A stretch of 64,000 nucleotides of DNA, taken from NCBI GenBank assembly GCA_037389465.1, contig JAZARR010000114.1, positions 1 through 64,000 on the forward strand, read 5' to 3'. Shown here piece by piece: positions 44,159 to 56,189 of this stretch. Positions within the stretch are counted from its first letter, which is position 1, and each line of letters begins with the position of its first letter. Under the pieces are notes generated by a model, which had not been told where the DNA came from, did no database searches, and worked only from the letters and a program-made list of their open reading frames with translations. Origin of the DNA: Baylisascaris procyonis (Eukaryota; Nematoda; Chromadorea; Rhabditida; Ascarididae). A program made the translations under genes and the position numbers.

Positions 44159-44606
44159 TGTTGCACTCGATGGACGAGTGCATCAGCAAATCGAATGAAA
44201 AAAGGGGCGAAGAAGGTGACGCTCGCTGCATATTCAAAATTCGAAAAAACGAAGGCTAATGGATCCACTCAGATCGTCCCACGCGATACGGCGGCAGAAC
44301 CTATTCAAATCAAAGCAAACCGTTAATGGACCGGACATCTCGTGCGGAGACGCAGACGATGACGAGACGATAACTTCACTACATATATTGAGATGTAAAC
44401 AGCGACGGATTCATTCATTGGAGCCATTCATCCATTCATTCACGCCTTCACACCTTCACGCTTCCCGTATTCCAACATACCCTATTCGTACCCGATCGAA
44501 GCCTCAGTGCATTCCCCCGTAAGGCTTCGACATTCCTACTCGACTACGTCCCATTAGCCGATCCAACTCCCCGCATTAGCACCCCCCATCAACACTAATT
44601 TCGACA
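44159..44606 (+). repeat. Left LTR
   Basis: 448 bp, TG...CA ends, nearly identical to the right LTR. The only differences seen are one fewer G in a right-LTR G-run (GGGG versus GGG) and one extra C in a right-LTR C-run (five versus six). It contains many CATTC/CCTTCAC short repeats in its 3' half. Confidence 0.96.
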
Positions 44607-44624
44607 TGGTGCGTCGGCCTCTCT
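44607..44624 (+). promoter_or_regulatory. Primer-binding site
   Basis: TGGTGCGTCGG starts directly after the LTR CA. TGG complements a tRNA 3' CCA, and the following bases would pair with an acceptor stem ending CGACGCA. A tRNA-Gly primer is plausible for a nematode BEL element but is not shown here. Confidence 0.75.
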
Positions 44625-44724
44625 GAACCCGGACCCCGCGAAGAACCTGCAAGTCTATTCACTGTCCGTCTGAATCGAAATACTACCCGAAAAATATTTC
44701 CTGCAAGGAACCGATACGTTCGAG

Positions 44725-46002
44725 ATGCCCGAAACTTCGGTAAGTCCTTCTACGCGAGGTGCATTTTTCATTGCAACAGCAGCAGGCCTAACCTCTTCAG
44801 TTCAGCCACTTTTGGATGATGGCAATGCCTTACTCCAATTCATCCCAAATTACGCTCAGTCACCCGCTGAACTCACCCGAGAAGTGCGCATTCAGCTTCG
44901 AAAACTTGGACCCCATATTCAGTTGCTTGAAACTAAAGAAAACTCTCTCACCCAAACACTTACCGAATGGCAAACATTCATCACAGCCGGAGGAAAATCA
45001 GTTACCCCTGAAGACTCAGCTCAGTATGCTGCGATGGCCACTAACCCACAAGGACTGCTGCAAACAGCTGAAGTTGTTCAACAAATGCTCACGCAATTAA
45101 GATTTCACCGAGAAGACCTTGAGGTCCTTTTATCACGCCTTGATGAATCTACCGCTAATATACAACCACCTATTAACTCCACGGTGTCACTTGATCGCTC
45201 AGTGCAGTTGCCAAAATTTGAAGGTGGTGCCACTGAATTTGCCGAGTTCTGGCCATTATTTGAAGCTCTTGTGGACCATACCACCCTTCCCGACATCGTC
45301 AAAGTGTCCATATTATCAAATGCCCTTCGAGGACAAGCAGCAGAAGTTATCAAAGGCTACTCTCTTATCCCCCAAAATTACTCACTGATCAAACAAGCCC
45401 TTCGAGATGCTTATGGCGATGAAGAAGAAATGAGGGCGCAATTAAGAAATCAGCTACGCGCCTTGAGAACCACCGACCACTGGCAAGATCTGAAAACATT
45501 TGTAACCAACTGCGAACGCATACTTCGCCAGCTAACCGCCGCACAAGAGGCCGTCGAAACTCCATTTATTTATGATCTGATCACATCCAAACTCCCCCCT
45601 AATATTCGGTTCCTGCTCGCCCAAGAAAAGCGACATAGTCCGACCTGGACAACGAAAGAGATTTGCACCGCTCTCAAAGATATTGCACAGATGAAAAAAG
45701 ACGCATCCCCTTACTTCCAACCTACCCCAGCTCATCGCTGTTCAGAGGGGCATGGTCCTTCTTCACCTCATTTCAACCACGGTCAAGCTCCTTCATCCCC
45801 ACGACCACTATTCCCTACGCCAGGAAGAGCATCGGTGCCTTCACCCTCTGCTCGCTACGAAGGCCATCCCAAGACGATTCCCAGAAACCCCTCGCTTGCC
45901 GTTCCACCCGCAAAGTCGCACCTCGACCCCAAGACCACTCGGCTTACATCAAAGACCTTCACTTATTCACTGTGCCTTCTGCAGTGGGCGACATCTCTCT
46001 AA
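44725..46002 (+). pseudogene. gag: gag (capsid part) of the BEL element
   Basis: The first internal ORF opens with ATG 44725, 118 bases after the LTR. It encodes a helical, Gln/Leu-rich Gag matrix/capsid region followed by a Pro/Ser-rich linker. The frame runs out at 46002 in nonsense sequence. The zinc-knuckle part continues in the next frame, so a frame change lies before 45971. BEL elements usually encode Gag-Pol in one ORF, so the break probably reflects mutation or a base-call indel rather than design. Confidence 0.85.
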
Positions 46003-46678
46003 TTACTGCCCCACTTACACCACTCTTGAACAAAAACGACGACGCGTTGCCGAACTCAATTTGTGCCGTAAGTGCCTTCATCCGGGTCACCTTGCTTCTG
46101 TCTGTACTCGTAAACCATGCCCACGCTGCAATGGGCCTCATGACTCAATTCTCTGCTCGCAACCAGCCACGCCTAACTTACGTACAACCACGATAGCCAC
46201 AACTGCACCGGCTGAAACCCCCTCTCAGGAACACAGTTCGATGATCGCCGCCGCAGTTCCGACGCAAACCTCCATCAAACCCGTTAGTCACCTTTCTGAT
46301 GAACCGGTCGCAGTCTCGCCTTGCTGCAAACTTACCGTCTTCAATCCACAAGATCCATCCCGCACAATGCAGGTAACCGCATTCTTTGATAGTGGAGCCC
46401 AGGGCTCATATCTCACCGAAAGAGTTCGCGAGCAACTACACCTTTCCTCTATTGAACGCAATAAGATTACCTTCAAAGGAATTGCAGGTTTCAGAGGCAC
46501 AACCCACTCCAGTGATCGAGTTCAACTCGGTGTCCTCCTACCAACTGGTGCAATACACACCATCGACACCCACACGCTCACTACTGTAACCGAAAATTTG
46601 CTTCACGCTGACATCACGGAGAAACATCGCAACCAGCTACTTACCAACGACAATCCGATCCTTCCCATCCCTCTGTAG
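45971..46678 (+). pseudogene. Nucleocapsid zinc knuckles and aspartic protease of the BEL element
   Basis: In the +1-shifted frame relative to gag are a CCHC-like knuckle at 45971-46009 (CAFCSGRHLSNYC), a second at 46064-46105 (CRKCLHPGHLASVC), and a third Cys/His cluster just after. The aspartic protease active site DSGA is at 46388-46399, in the context FFDSGAQGSYL. These bind genomic RNA and process the polyprotein. The frame stops at 46678, and coding sequence resumes in another frame right there. Confidence 0.88.
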
Positions 46679-47064
46679 ATCGCGAACCAGATCTTGTTGT
46701 AGGATCGAACTTTCATTATATTGCTAACCCCACCTCAATCAAACAGCTGCGAAGCGGATTTCATCTCTTGACATCTCAAGCTGGTCCCATGTTGGGCGGA
46801 CAAGGACATGTCTCGGAAGAGTACCGACGTAAGCCACATCATGCCTATACACTTGTTGTATGTCCGGCTCAACACCAGGAGGCAGATTTCTGGTCGCTTG
46901 AAACTCTCGGAATCGATGCGAAAGGAGAGCAACAAGAAGACGATGAAATAGCGCAGGATCTTTTCTCCAAATCCGTTTCTCGCAACGCAGACGGTCGTTA
47001 CTCCGTCTCTTTCCCCTGGAAAAGAGACCTCCCCGTCTCGCAACAAATTTCGGTCTTGCGTTAG
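46679..47064 (+). pseudogene. Protease-to-RT linker segment of the BEL element
   Basis: This open segment in a third frame contains the family-typical LRSGFHLLTSQAGPMLGGQG region that precedes the RT in BEL polyproteins, followed by an acidic stretch. It ends at a stop at 47064. Pol coding resumes in yet another frame in the C-run region near 47030-47045. Confidence 0.75.
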
Positions 47065-47129
47065 GTAGACTCCAGTCTGTCCTCAAGAAATTCCAAGCCG
47101 ATCAAAATCTTCTCAAAGCTTATACAGAG

Positions 47130-48401
47130 GTGTTCGTGAAGCAGCTAGAACTCGGCATTATAGAAGAAACTCCAGAATTTCCACACGCCCCTATATGTAC
47201 CTACCTACCGCACCAGCCCGTAGTCCGAGCAAATCATACCACAACAAAACTCCGCGTAGTTTATGACGCAAGTGCAGGCCCTAAAGGGCACTCATTGAAC
47301 GATTGCCTATATCGCGGACCTATTCTTCTTCCCGACCTCGCTGGTCTCCTCCTGCGCCTCCGTCTCCATCCCATTGTCATGGTCGCCGACATTGAAAAGG
47401 CGTTCCTTCAAGTTGGCCTACATCCCGCAGATCGAGATGCTACCCGTTTCCTATGGGTCCATAACCCCAGCGAACCCGTCGGCCCCTCGAACCCTCCAAT
47501 CGTCTACCGCTTCACACGTATACCTTTCGGGATCATTTCATCCCCCTTCCTTCTACAAAGCGTTATTCGATACCATCTTAATCAGCAGGGCACACCTTTG
47601 GCACAAGAAATGAAAATGAATACCTATGTCGACAACATCCTCATAACCGCAAACGATGATCAGCAAGCGATCGAGCGCTATCGCCAGGCAAAAACGATTT
47701 TTTCACAAGCCTGTATGAATCTTCGCGATTTCGCTGCTAATCACGAAACCGTCATCAAGAATATCGATCCAACCGATCGTCATAACGGAGCAAACATCAA
47801 AGTCCTCGGTCTTCAATGGTCTACTAATCAAGATACTTTGACTCTTTCTACCAACCCCTTCAAAGCGCCAGCGATCACTCGTAGAACATTGTTGAGCTTT
47901 ATCCATTCGCATTTCGACCCCTTGGGCTTGCTGACACCTGTATTGCTACCCTTGAAGATCTTCCACCAAGATCTCACTCGTACTAACTTATCATGGGACG
48001 CACCAATCCCGCAGCCTTTGCGATCCCATATCTCCGAGGCCCTCAAAGCATGGAAAGCGGAGGAAATCAGCCTCTCTCGCTTCGTCGGCCACGGAAACAC
48101 TTCCTTCCACGTTTTCACTGATGCATCAGAACGCGCCTACGCATGCACTGTATATGTTCGGCAAGAAGCTGATGGCAACGTTCAAACATCCCTACTCTTC
48201 TCCAAAACCCGGCTGTGCCCCATTTCGGGATTGTCAATTCAACGTCTTGAACTGCTAGGAGTGCTTATCGGCGTCCGCGCACTCAATTTCCTCACGACAC
48301 AACTCCAGCTGCAGACCAGCCCCTCTACCTTTGGAGCGATAGCAAGTGCTCCTTGGCCTGGGTACTGCATAGCAACGGCGACAAGCTCCCCCGTTTCGTA
48401 A
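47130..48401 (+). pseudogene. pol: Reverse transcriptase and RNase H of the BEL element
   Basis: This domain copies element RNA into DNA. The RT fingers and palm carry LRVVYDASAG and the first catalytic Asp in ADIEKAF (Asp codon 47388-47390). The second motif reads YVDN at 47625-47636 rather than YVDD, so the fourth residue is Asn. RNase H begins with FTDAS at 48114-48128 and has RLELLG downstream. The frame becomes nonsense near 48320-48330, and RNase H sequence continues in a different frame to about 48661. Members of this clade can carry YVDN, but I recall this only generally. Confidence 0.9.
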
Positions 48402-50312
48402 AAAACCGCGTCACAGAAATCCGCCGTTACAGCAACATTCGATACGCGTACGTCAAAAGCGCAGATGACCCGGCAGACATTGCAACACGCGGTACCAGTA
48501 TCAATCTACTCCGTAACAACTCCCTATGGTTTCATGGCCCATCGTGGCTACAAACCAGCAGCACAAGTGGCCCTCAGACAACGTATCAATTAGCAGCTTA
48601 TCCAAATCGCTGTGTGCGGACGACGCCGGGCCTCTACAACACTTCAACGCCTTTCTTATAAAACACACTCGCCCACCTTCGATCACCCTAGTCGACGTTA
48701 CTCGCTTCAGCTCGCTGAACAAAGCCGTTACAACGGTGGCCTGGGTTTTGCGCTACCTCCACAGAATTGCACCTTCTCGTCTGAAGTGCCTTCCCGCCAC
48801 TACTGACAAGGGTCCTTTCCTTGGCTCAGACCATCGCATTGCTCTTCAACTGCTGATTCGACAAGAACAAACAAGGGTTACATCTGAAGACATCAACAAG
48901 TGGAATCTCGTGCTCGACGATAACCTTATCTGGCGCTGCCATGGCCGCCTCTCGGAAGCTTCCATCCCCACGAGCCGCAAATTTCCTATATTCCTACCAC
49001 GTGATTCTCATCTCACCCAATTACTTGTATTACAGGCCCACTCCGCTCTGATGCATGCAGGAGTAGCTGCCACGTTGACTCAAATTCGTCAAAAGTACTG
49101 GATTCCGCAAGGCAAAAGCAAAGTACAAGGCATCATCTCGCGGCATTGCCATGGTTGCAGTCGATGGAAGGCAAAACCGTTTGCACTACCGATCATGCCC
49201 ACGTTACCAGACACAAGAGTGCAGGTAGGCCGCCCTTTTCAACACACCGCCACGGACTATTTCGGCCCGATGAAAATCAAAACAGAAACAGGAACGTCCA
49301 AAAGGTGGGTCGCACTCTTCACTTGTATGGTCACTCGAGCTATACACCTCGAGCTTGCAGAAAGCCTTTCAGCAGAAAGTTTTTGCACTGCTACCGACGA
49401 TTTGTATCTAGACGTGGGAAACCAGAAACCCTCCTCAGCGATAATGGAACCAACTTCCTTCTCGCTTCTAAAGCCCTAAGGCTCGCCCAACGCCAACTCG
49501 TGGAGTCAGGAACGCAGTGGCAATTTGTTACCCAGATATCCCCTTGGAAAGGAGGAGTGTATGAAAGATTAGTCGGCCTTACCAAAAATGCTCTCCAAAG
49601 AGCTATTGGCAGACGCCTCCTTATGGAAACAGACTTAATTACATATCTAACAGAAGCCGAAGCAGTCATAAATCAACGCCCACTTACTGCTCTCCACAGC
49701 GATTCCCTAGAAGTGCTTAGACCGGCCGATTTCCTCACCCCAGACGCCGATTCCACTCTCGACCCGGGGGAACCCAACACCGACGAATACAGACCAGAAG
49801 CCTTATCAACGCACGAAGCCCTTTTGGAACAATGGAAACAGTCTCGCTGTAACCTATCTCGATTTTGGCAACTATGGTCATCTGCGTATCTACAATTTCT
49901 TCGCGAGCGGACTCAAAGGGAACACATCGGACCAAGAAGCCTTACTCGACGCGCACCTCAGAAAGGTGAACTCGTCATCCTTCGAGACGATAACCATCCC
50001 CGTCCTGTATGGAAACTTGCAATCATCGAAGAAACTTGTCCAGGAAATGACGGACATATTCGCACTGCTAAAGTACGCATCTCCAACGGACACATACTTC
50101 TACGACCAATTTCTGTCTTATTCCCCTTGGAACTAAATAACCCTCAGGCAACAGCAGATCAGCATTCTGAAAAAACCGCATCCCCAACTGTCGATTCGGA
50201 CCAATCCAACGAAGAAGATTCGACCCCACCTCCTCGTTCTTCTGGCAGGCATCGCCACGGAGCCCATCGAAACGCTCGTCTCCACAGCACTCAGATACGT
50301 CCCACTCCAGCT
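48353..50312 (+). pseudogene. pol: RNase H end and integrase of the BEL element
   Basis: Integrase inserts the DNA copy. The zinc-binding HHCC segment runs from the His codon at 49039 to the Cys codon ending 49158. Catalytic residues are Asp at 49255 (ATDYFGP), Asp at 49440 (SDNGTNF) and Glu at 49563 (GGVYERLVG), all present. A C-terminal beta domain (PQKGELVILRDD, ISNGHILLRPISVLFPLE) follows before 50140. The domain is spread over three frames, with changes near 48560-48640 and at 49385-49400. The last frame continues without a stop into the signal-peptide start of the env-like region. Confidence 0.88.
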
Positions 50313-51992
50313 ATGTTCTACATCGTATTAATAACATTGCTTCTTCCACTCACTTCGGCGCACTACGAACACAAATTTGCCCTCATAAACATTCCGGAGT
50401 TTATGTACATTTCCCACCAACCCGCAACTGTTCCACCATACCCAGCGGAAACTGGCAAGCCGGCGATGTCAACATTTTTCGTCGCAAAGTGGTCAACGTC
50501 CCTGCCATATATTGCTCGAAAGTAGTCCGAACAATATGCACATGGGCATTCCTTCGCCTGAGCTTACAAATGACCAGCGATACTCATCAGAGCTTCCCTA
50601 TCAAAGCGGAGCACTGCCGTCAAATAGCCCTTCACAAGCATAAGGGCTCGTTACCACTCAAACCAACTACAACTCCTGACGTCTGGAGCACCCAAATCCC
50701 CCTTCATCGTCATATAATCTCTTCGGGACTCATTGTACTCCCACCACTAACTACATCGTCGAATTTGGCTCCGTAGCCTTTCTTAGCGGATCCCAACCGC
50801 TTTCTCGGCACTCTCGCACCGCTGGTTGTCATTCACGAGATAATCAGTGCTTCACTCCACACGAAACCATTGTCTGGAATATTTCAACATTTGATCAGGC
50901 CTGTCACTATACTCTCCTGGGAACGTATCCTGCTCACCTCTCACCACACGAAATTGTTGTCGATAAGCTACAAGCCACGTTCCGCGTTCAAGGACGACCA
51001 CCAAATTCTACCGTTTTGCATTGCGATTTTCCTCCTTCTTCCCTACAAGCCGTCAACGATTACATCATCGTTCCGGGGGACTGTCCTCGGCTAACCGAGG
51101 AATCCAACGACACGACGAGACGATCATTTCTCCAGGAGCACGTATCAGAAACGGATCCGGAAAACCCAAAGCTACAATACCTTTTCAACGTCGAGAGCCA
51201 GCGAGCTGCCGTACGATGGTGTTCACTTCGGAATCTCTTTATCTCGCTTCTCAGACAAATGAGCATAAAAATCCCACCGCCGCAATACGCATAATGCTCG
51301 GTCGAAACGACATCGCAGCCCGATATATTGGCGATTCACTCTTAATCACCCGTTGCTACTCATTCAAACCAAAAACAATTCACGAGGATCATCGACTAGC
51401 AGACAAATGTTACGAGCTACTACCCGTCGAAATGGACAACCAACTACTGTTTATAACGCCGCTCGACCATGACTTGGTCGCTCAATCAGCAGAAGTCCCC
51501 TGCCCCTGGACGCCTCCCAAAATAACATCAAAAAACGAAACCTTGGACATTCTCAGCGAAAATTACGAAGCGATGACGGTTTTCACAGCTGCAAAGTTGC
51601 CCGATGCAGAAATAGAAATGATGAACCTAGCACTCGACCACGCTGACAACATGGAAATGCTTGCTCCTGCAAAGAAACCGAACCGCGAATATATGTCAGC
51701 CGTCGAAGAATTCCTCTGGGAAATTGGCGCAGATGTTGAGGCCGGAACACGAGAACTACAGGAACAACTGGAAGGAATAACACATAAATGGAGATGGATT
51801 ACAGGAGGAACAGTTATTTTAATTGTTGTCGCCGTCAGCGCAATTTTGTGGTGGAAGTGCCACGATCGAAGAAAGCGGCTTGAAACTTCACAAGTCGTAA
51901 TCAACTTGCGAGAACTCAAGCCTGAAGGTCGAACGCGTCGCGTGGCATCCTACACTCCCATCGCGGTCCCGGACTCCACTCTCGGATGCTAA
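50313..51992 (+). pseudogene. env: Env-like third region of the BEL element
   Basis: After integrase, ATG 50313 starts a hydrophobic signal peptide (MFYIVLITLLLPLTSA), with an acceptor-like CCAG just upstream. A Cys-containing ectodomain with potential N-glycosylation sites follows in broken frames. The stretch 51021-51992 is open to the end and carries a C-terminal membrane anchor (Trp codon 51789 to about 51854), then a basic cytoplasmic tail of about 45 residues. Signal peptide, ectodomain, anchor and short tail are the layout of a viral envelope glycoprotein, as in other env-bearing nematode BEL elements such as Tas and Cer7. The fusion-protein class could not be decided. Confidence 0.78.
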
Positions 51993-52065
51993 GATCTTCG
52001 GCCAAATTTATTGCAATATTGTATATTTATTTTATTTTAGGTGCAATTTCCTTTTCTTTTTCGTC

Positions 52066-52074
52066 AGGCGGGAG
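52066..52074 (+). promoter_or_regulatory. Polypurine tract
   Basis: AGGCGGGAG abuts the TG of the right LTR. It is short and interrupted by one C. It would prime plus-strand synthesis. Confidence 0.7.
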
Positions 52075-52522
52075 TGTTGCACTCGATGGACGAGTGCATC
52101 AGCAAATCGAATGAAAAAAGGGCGAAGAAGGTGACGCTCGCTGCATATTCAAAATTCGAAAAAACGAAGGCTAATGGATCCACTCAGATCGTCCCACGCG
52201 ATACGGCGGCAGAACCTATTCAAATCAAAGCAAACCGTTAATGGACCGGACATCTCGTGCGGAGACGCAGACGATGACGAGACGATAACTTCACTACATA
52301 TATTGAGATGTAAACAGCGACGGATTCATTCATTGGAGCCATTCATCCATTCATTCACGCCTTCACACCTTCACGCTTCCCGTATTCCAACATACCCTAT
52401 TCGTACCCGATCGAAGCCTCAGTGCATTCCCCCCGTAAGGCTTCGACATTCCTACTCGACTACGTCCCATTAGCCGATCCAACTCCCCGCATTAGCACCC
52501 CCCATCAACACTAATTTCGACA
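52075..52522 (+). repeat. Right LTR
   Basis: 448 bp, TG...CA ends. It matches the left LTR except for two compensating single-base homopolymer indels. It is followed by the second ATTTC target-site copy (52523-52527). Confidence 0.96.
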
Positions 52523-52527
52523 ATTTC

Positions 52528-55131
52528 TGACTCATTGAATGTGACTGGGAAAGTGATGAAAATTTCACATTTTTGGGTAATCTTTTAATTGGGATTCGTA
52601 GAATTTTTACTTATTTCTAATCCTTATCTAGCTTCTAATTATTTCTTGAAAAGTTGAAAATTTATGCTTTACTTCTTCTCAATTAGCTCCATTGCAAGAG
52701 GACTGCTTGTTTGTATTCGTAAAAAATGTGAAAACAGCAGAGACATCATAGTCCTGATAAAGTGAAATGAACACCGCACATCTAAGGTGTTTTGTTAAAT
52801 CTATGCACCTCGCACCTCTAAGATTAAAGTAGAGAATGAATGAAGAATTGAAGTAAAATATTAAAGTGCTATGATTTCCTAAGTTGTAAGCCTTCTCTCA
52901 ATTACATATCTATTCAAATCTCGAGGTTATTTATCATAACTCCCAGTATCCCTTCTTCCTTCGATTATACATTCGCCCTGACAAATCAGGGAATTGATTG
53001 AGCTTGTCGGGCAATAAAATATACAAAAATTATTCCTAAATAAAAGGCAATCGAAATGAAATCATGAGGGTGAGCAACATGATTGATAGGGATGTTATCG
53101 TCCACAAAAGATCTCTGTACGGCCGATCTATCACTCTAGAGTTGCTGTTATCACGGAAAACGATAACCTTCTGCCGTAATATACATGGGTCATCGATTTA
53201 GAACTCATTGTGATGTTGCCATTCATATGGAATATTAAATTCGAGTATTACGATATGAAGCAACAAGTAATGCAGTTGAATATGATGGAAGGCAAACGTC
53301 GATAGGAAGTGATGTGAGGATTACGTAGTGCGACAAATGACGGTTTTCTCATCGATTTCAGAACAAAACACAACAATCGCAATAGATCACTTCCTTTGGT
53401 GGGTATCGGGAAATCGTTCTTTAGGGATATAAGCATGAGAGGTTTGCAACAACGAGAAGGTCTATGCTAAGACATTCTAAAATATGCATCCTAGTCGCAT
53501 AACTAGATTATTTAGAAAACGCACCCCCCTCCCCCTCTCTCCTCCTTCGACGATAACCTTTTCGAGAAAGGAAAATCTAAATTCATATGTAAAAAGCGCA
53601 AAGTGGCACACGATATTTCAGTTGCAAATCCGTTTAATTGCAATGCACTCTTACAATAAAAATTTACTCTGTTCTACTTCAACAAAGTGCCAAAAAATTT
53701 ACTCACTTTTCGTTTCGTTTGCATACGAAATTTAAAAAGCATTTTTACGATTGGTTCATTATTTTCAATTGAAATGGCCTTTGATAAAATTTGAAAAAAA
53801 AAATTTAAGTGAATTAGTTAAAAGTTTAAATAGTACAGTGATCATAAGCTGCTAAATGATACGATGCATTTTTGTCAACATTTTTAAACAATTTCAACGA
53901 CACGATGAATATCCAAGTGAGATCTGTAAAATGGCAGACTCTTCTCGAAATCCACAAAACAATTCAAATATTGCAGAGTACTTTCACTGAAATATTTTAC
54001 ATTTTAAACAAAATTTATGTAATTTGTGATTGATCTGAATGAAATATTTTAAATGATTCGTTGGATCGCCTCATAAAAAGTGCAATATTTGGAAACTGTA
54101 CAACGTATTCGTTGTTATTCGCTAATTTTTTATGCAAACACCTAGAAGTACTTCCATCTTCTGACATCGGAATGCAGCTATACTCATGCGAGAGTGAAAG
54201 TTCAAGTTCAAGTTCAAGCTTAGCGCAACTTCAAAGTTCAACTTCAAGTTTAGTGCAACTTCAAGTTCAACTTCAAGTTTAGTGCAACTTCAAGTTCAAA
54301 TCGTAATGGAGTACAAGATTTAGCAATTGTTTAGCATCTGAATGGTCCTTTATAGTTCACTACTCCGTATCCAATATGCCATCATACCACCCACCTGAAG
54401 CAAAGAATAAATAAATAACGAATGATAAGGTAAGCAAGTATTTCAACAATATGCAACTGTAAACATAAATTTATTGACCACTGGTTTCTAAAGAAACGAA
54501 GGAATTAATCAAGAAATGAATAAAAAATTCACTAAGAAATATGCTAGAGCAATCAATAGTGAATTAGAATCATTTAAAAGGAAGAACGGTGTTAAAACAT
54601 CATAAGAAATTTGTTCAATTCAAAAGTGATATGAAACTCTTCATAGTCATTCCAAACAATACGAAGGAACTGCAAAGAATAACTTCAAGAACACAACAGT
54701 TAAAACTAACAATGGAATCCTACATTTGTAACATACACTGACAATACTCGCACACTGCCCAGCTCGGGTAAAGATGATTCATGCATCCATTCGAGAGATT
54801 CACGCAGAAATTCGGAAAAAAAATGTAGAAAAATGCGAAAAGAAGTGAAAAATATGGGCAGCTTGATAGGGAAATGGATCATACCATATAAGGTTGTGGG
54901 TAAGTAATCTGGTTAACAATAATGAGTAGAAATGTACGATTTCAAAACAAACAATTACGACTTCGACGTCAATTATATAAAACTTCACGAATCATGAATA
55001 ATTTACATATGAATAATGTGTGATTATGAGTAATCACAACTGATGCGATTTGAATAGCTCGTATGTGACTTGAGCGTATCATATAACGAAGACAAAAATT
55101 GTATTTGCCTTGCATACGAATCATAGATCAA
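52528..55131. other. Intergenic AT-rich region right of the retrotransposon
   Basis: No gene supported. It contains a pyrimidine-rich run (53524-53552) and a small tandem repeat at 54198-54299, listed separately. Open frames are short and lack domain features. Confidence 0.5.
54198..54299. repeat. 29-bp tandem repeat (minisatellite)
   Basis: Two exact 29-base units (54241-54269 and 54270-54298), each carrying TTTAGTGCAAC, follow a diverged copy with AGCTTAGCGCAAC and a TTCAAG hexamer run. Confidence 0.9.
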
Positions 55132-55600
55132 TCAACTTTGAGTTGTAAATAACTTCGTTGTGGATTCGGCTTTAGGCAATTCATAACGAAAGGGATTTAC
55201 GTTTAATTCACCTAAATCTGACAACAAAGCGATAACACAACGACACTTTTCCATTGGATTGTATATGTTCGTCGGCAATCGACCTCTTCGCATGCTAAAT
55301 GAATTTGGTATCAACTATATTTGACTATAAATGAGTCATATTTCACTAATAACTCAAAACCACAAATAAGATCTTCGTCACATTGAAGTCATATACATAG
55401 ATATATTGACTCATAGCCCAAATAATAGGTAGCATGCAAAAAACTAAGCTTACAATTGCACCATCGACGAGATTGAACACCACAACAAATGGAATTTCGA
55501 AAAATCTGATCAAGCTCTTCTGTTGCAGCTATAAAGTCGCAATGCTTCAATGTGTAATCTGCACCTACAAAGAAACCAGCCGGGTGGTTCATATTTGCAC
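55132..55600 (-). other. Possible - strand exons, unknown gene
   Basis: From TTTCTTTGTAG (acceptor-like, near 55567) the - strand is open with a Cys-containing sequence that includes HCDFIAATEELDQIFR, and reaches a GTAAGC donor-like site near 55455. A second open stretch (about 55295 to the stop at 55132) contains MEKCRCVIALLSDLGELNV and ends in TGA. The two could be the last exons of a short gene. Composition is coding-like, but I do not recognise a family and the linkage is inference. Confidence 0.3.
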
Positions 55601-56189
55601 GTCACATCGTTAAACAGTTGTGCATTGAGCGCGGTAGTGGAAGCAAAGAGATCGGCAGTTAGTGAGTGATCCGAAGCTCTATGCAGCGATGTAGCTTGTG
55701 CGTTTCTAATCTGACAAAATTGCCGCAATCGATGCAGATTCTACTTGGAGTTCGGCAAGCAACTGTCAAAAAATTGCTCAAAAATGTCCAGTGAGGATTT
55801 GACATTACAGAGGTTTATAAAATGAGCCCCATAATTTTGTTTCGCACTTCTGCCTACAGGTGGTTTTTTGTCTATAACTTGTAGTAGCGCAACCTACTCT
55901 ATACCTGCTGAAAACATTCGGCTCGTTATAAGCAAAATTTTCGTTTTGTTTCTCATGCCTTTTATCATATAACAGAGACGCAAAAAAAGCAAATCAAAAT
56001 TTCTAATCAATACTTGAATATCCAACAGAAATACATCTGCCGGTTATTTTTTTTTTTAAATCATATTATTGTGCCAGTCCACGATGGTAATGCGGAAAAT
56101 TACTTAGTAATTTCTCCCAAAAAGGGAATACACTAATAAATTTTATGTAAATAAGTCAAAAATTGTGCAATAAATTTCCGACCTTTCAG

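Larger units (their letters stand above)
44159..52522 (+). mobile_element. BEL/Pao LTR retrotransposon with env-like region, frame-broken
   Basis: The element is 8.36 kb with structural parts in order: LTR, primer-binding site, gag, aspartic protease, reverse transcriptase/RNase H, integrase, env-like region, short polypurine tract, LTR. The order protease-RT-RH-IN, the integrase motifs and the RT style place it in BEL/Pao. In virus taxonomy this is Belpaoviridae (Semotivirus), to which the Ascaris Tas element belongs. The coding frame changes at least six times between gag and integrase, and again in the env region. This copy as written cannot make a full polyprotein. Its GC content is clearly higher than that of the flanking DNA. 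Confidence 0.95.

Noticed and set aside
43804..44259. 151-codon + strand ORF running into the left LTR
   Set aside because: It is Phe/Leu/Lys-rich, AT-driven sequence, and its 3' third is LTR sequence placed there by the insertion.
44259..44522. 87-codon ORF in the left LTR, duplicated in the right LTR at 52174
   Set aside because: It is present only because the LTR is repeated, and it is interrupted differently at the C-run. No coding role is expected in an LTR.
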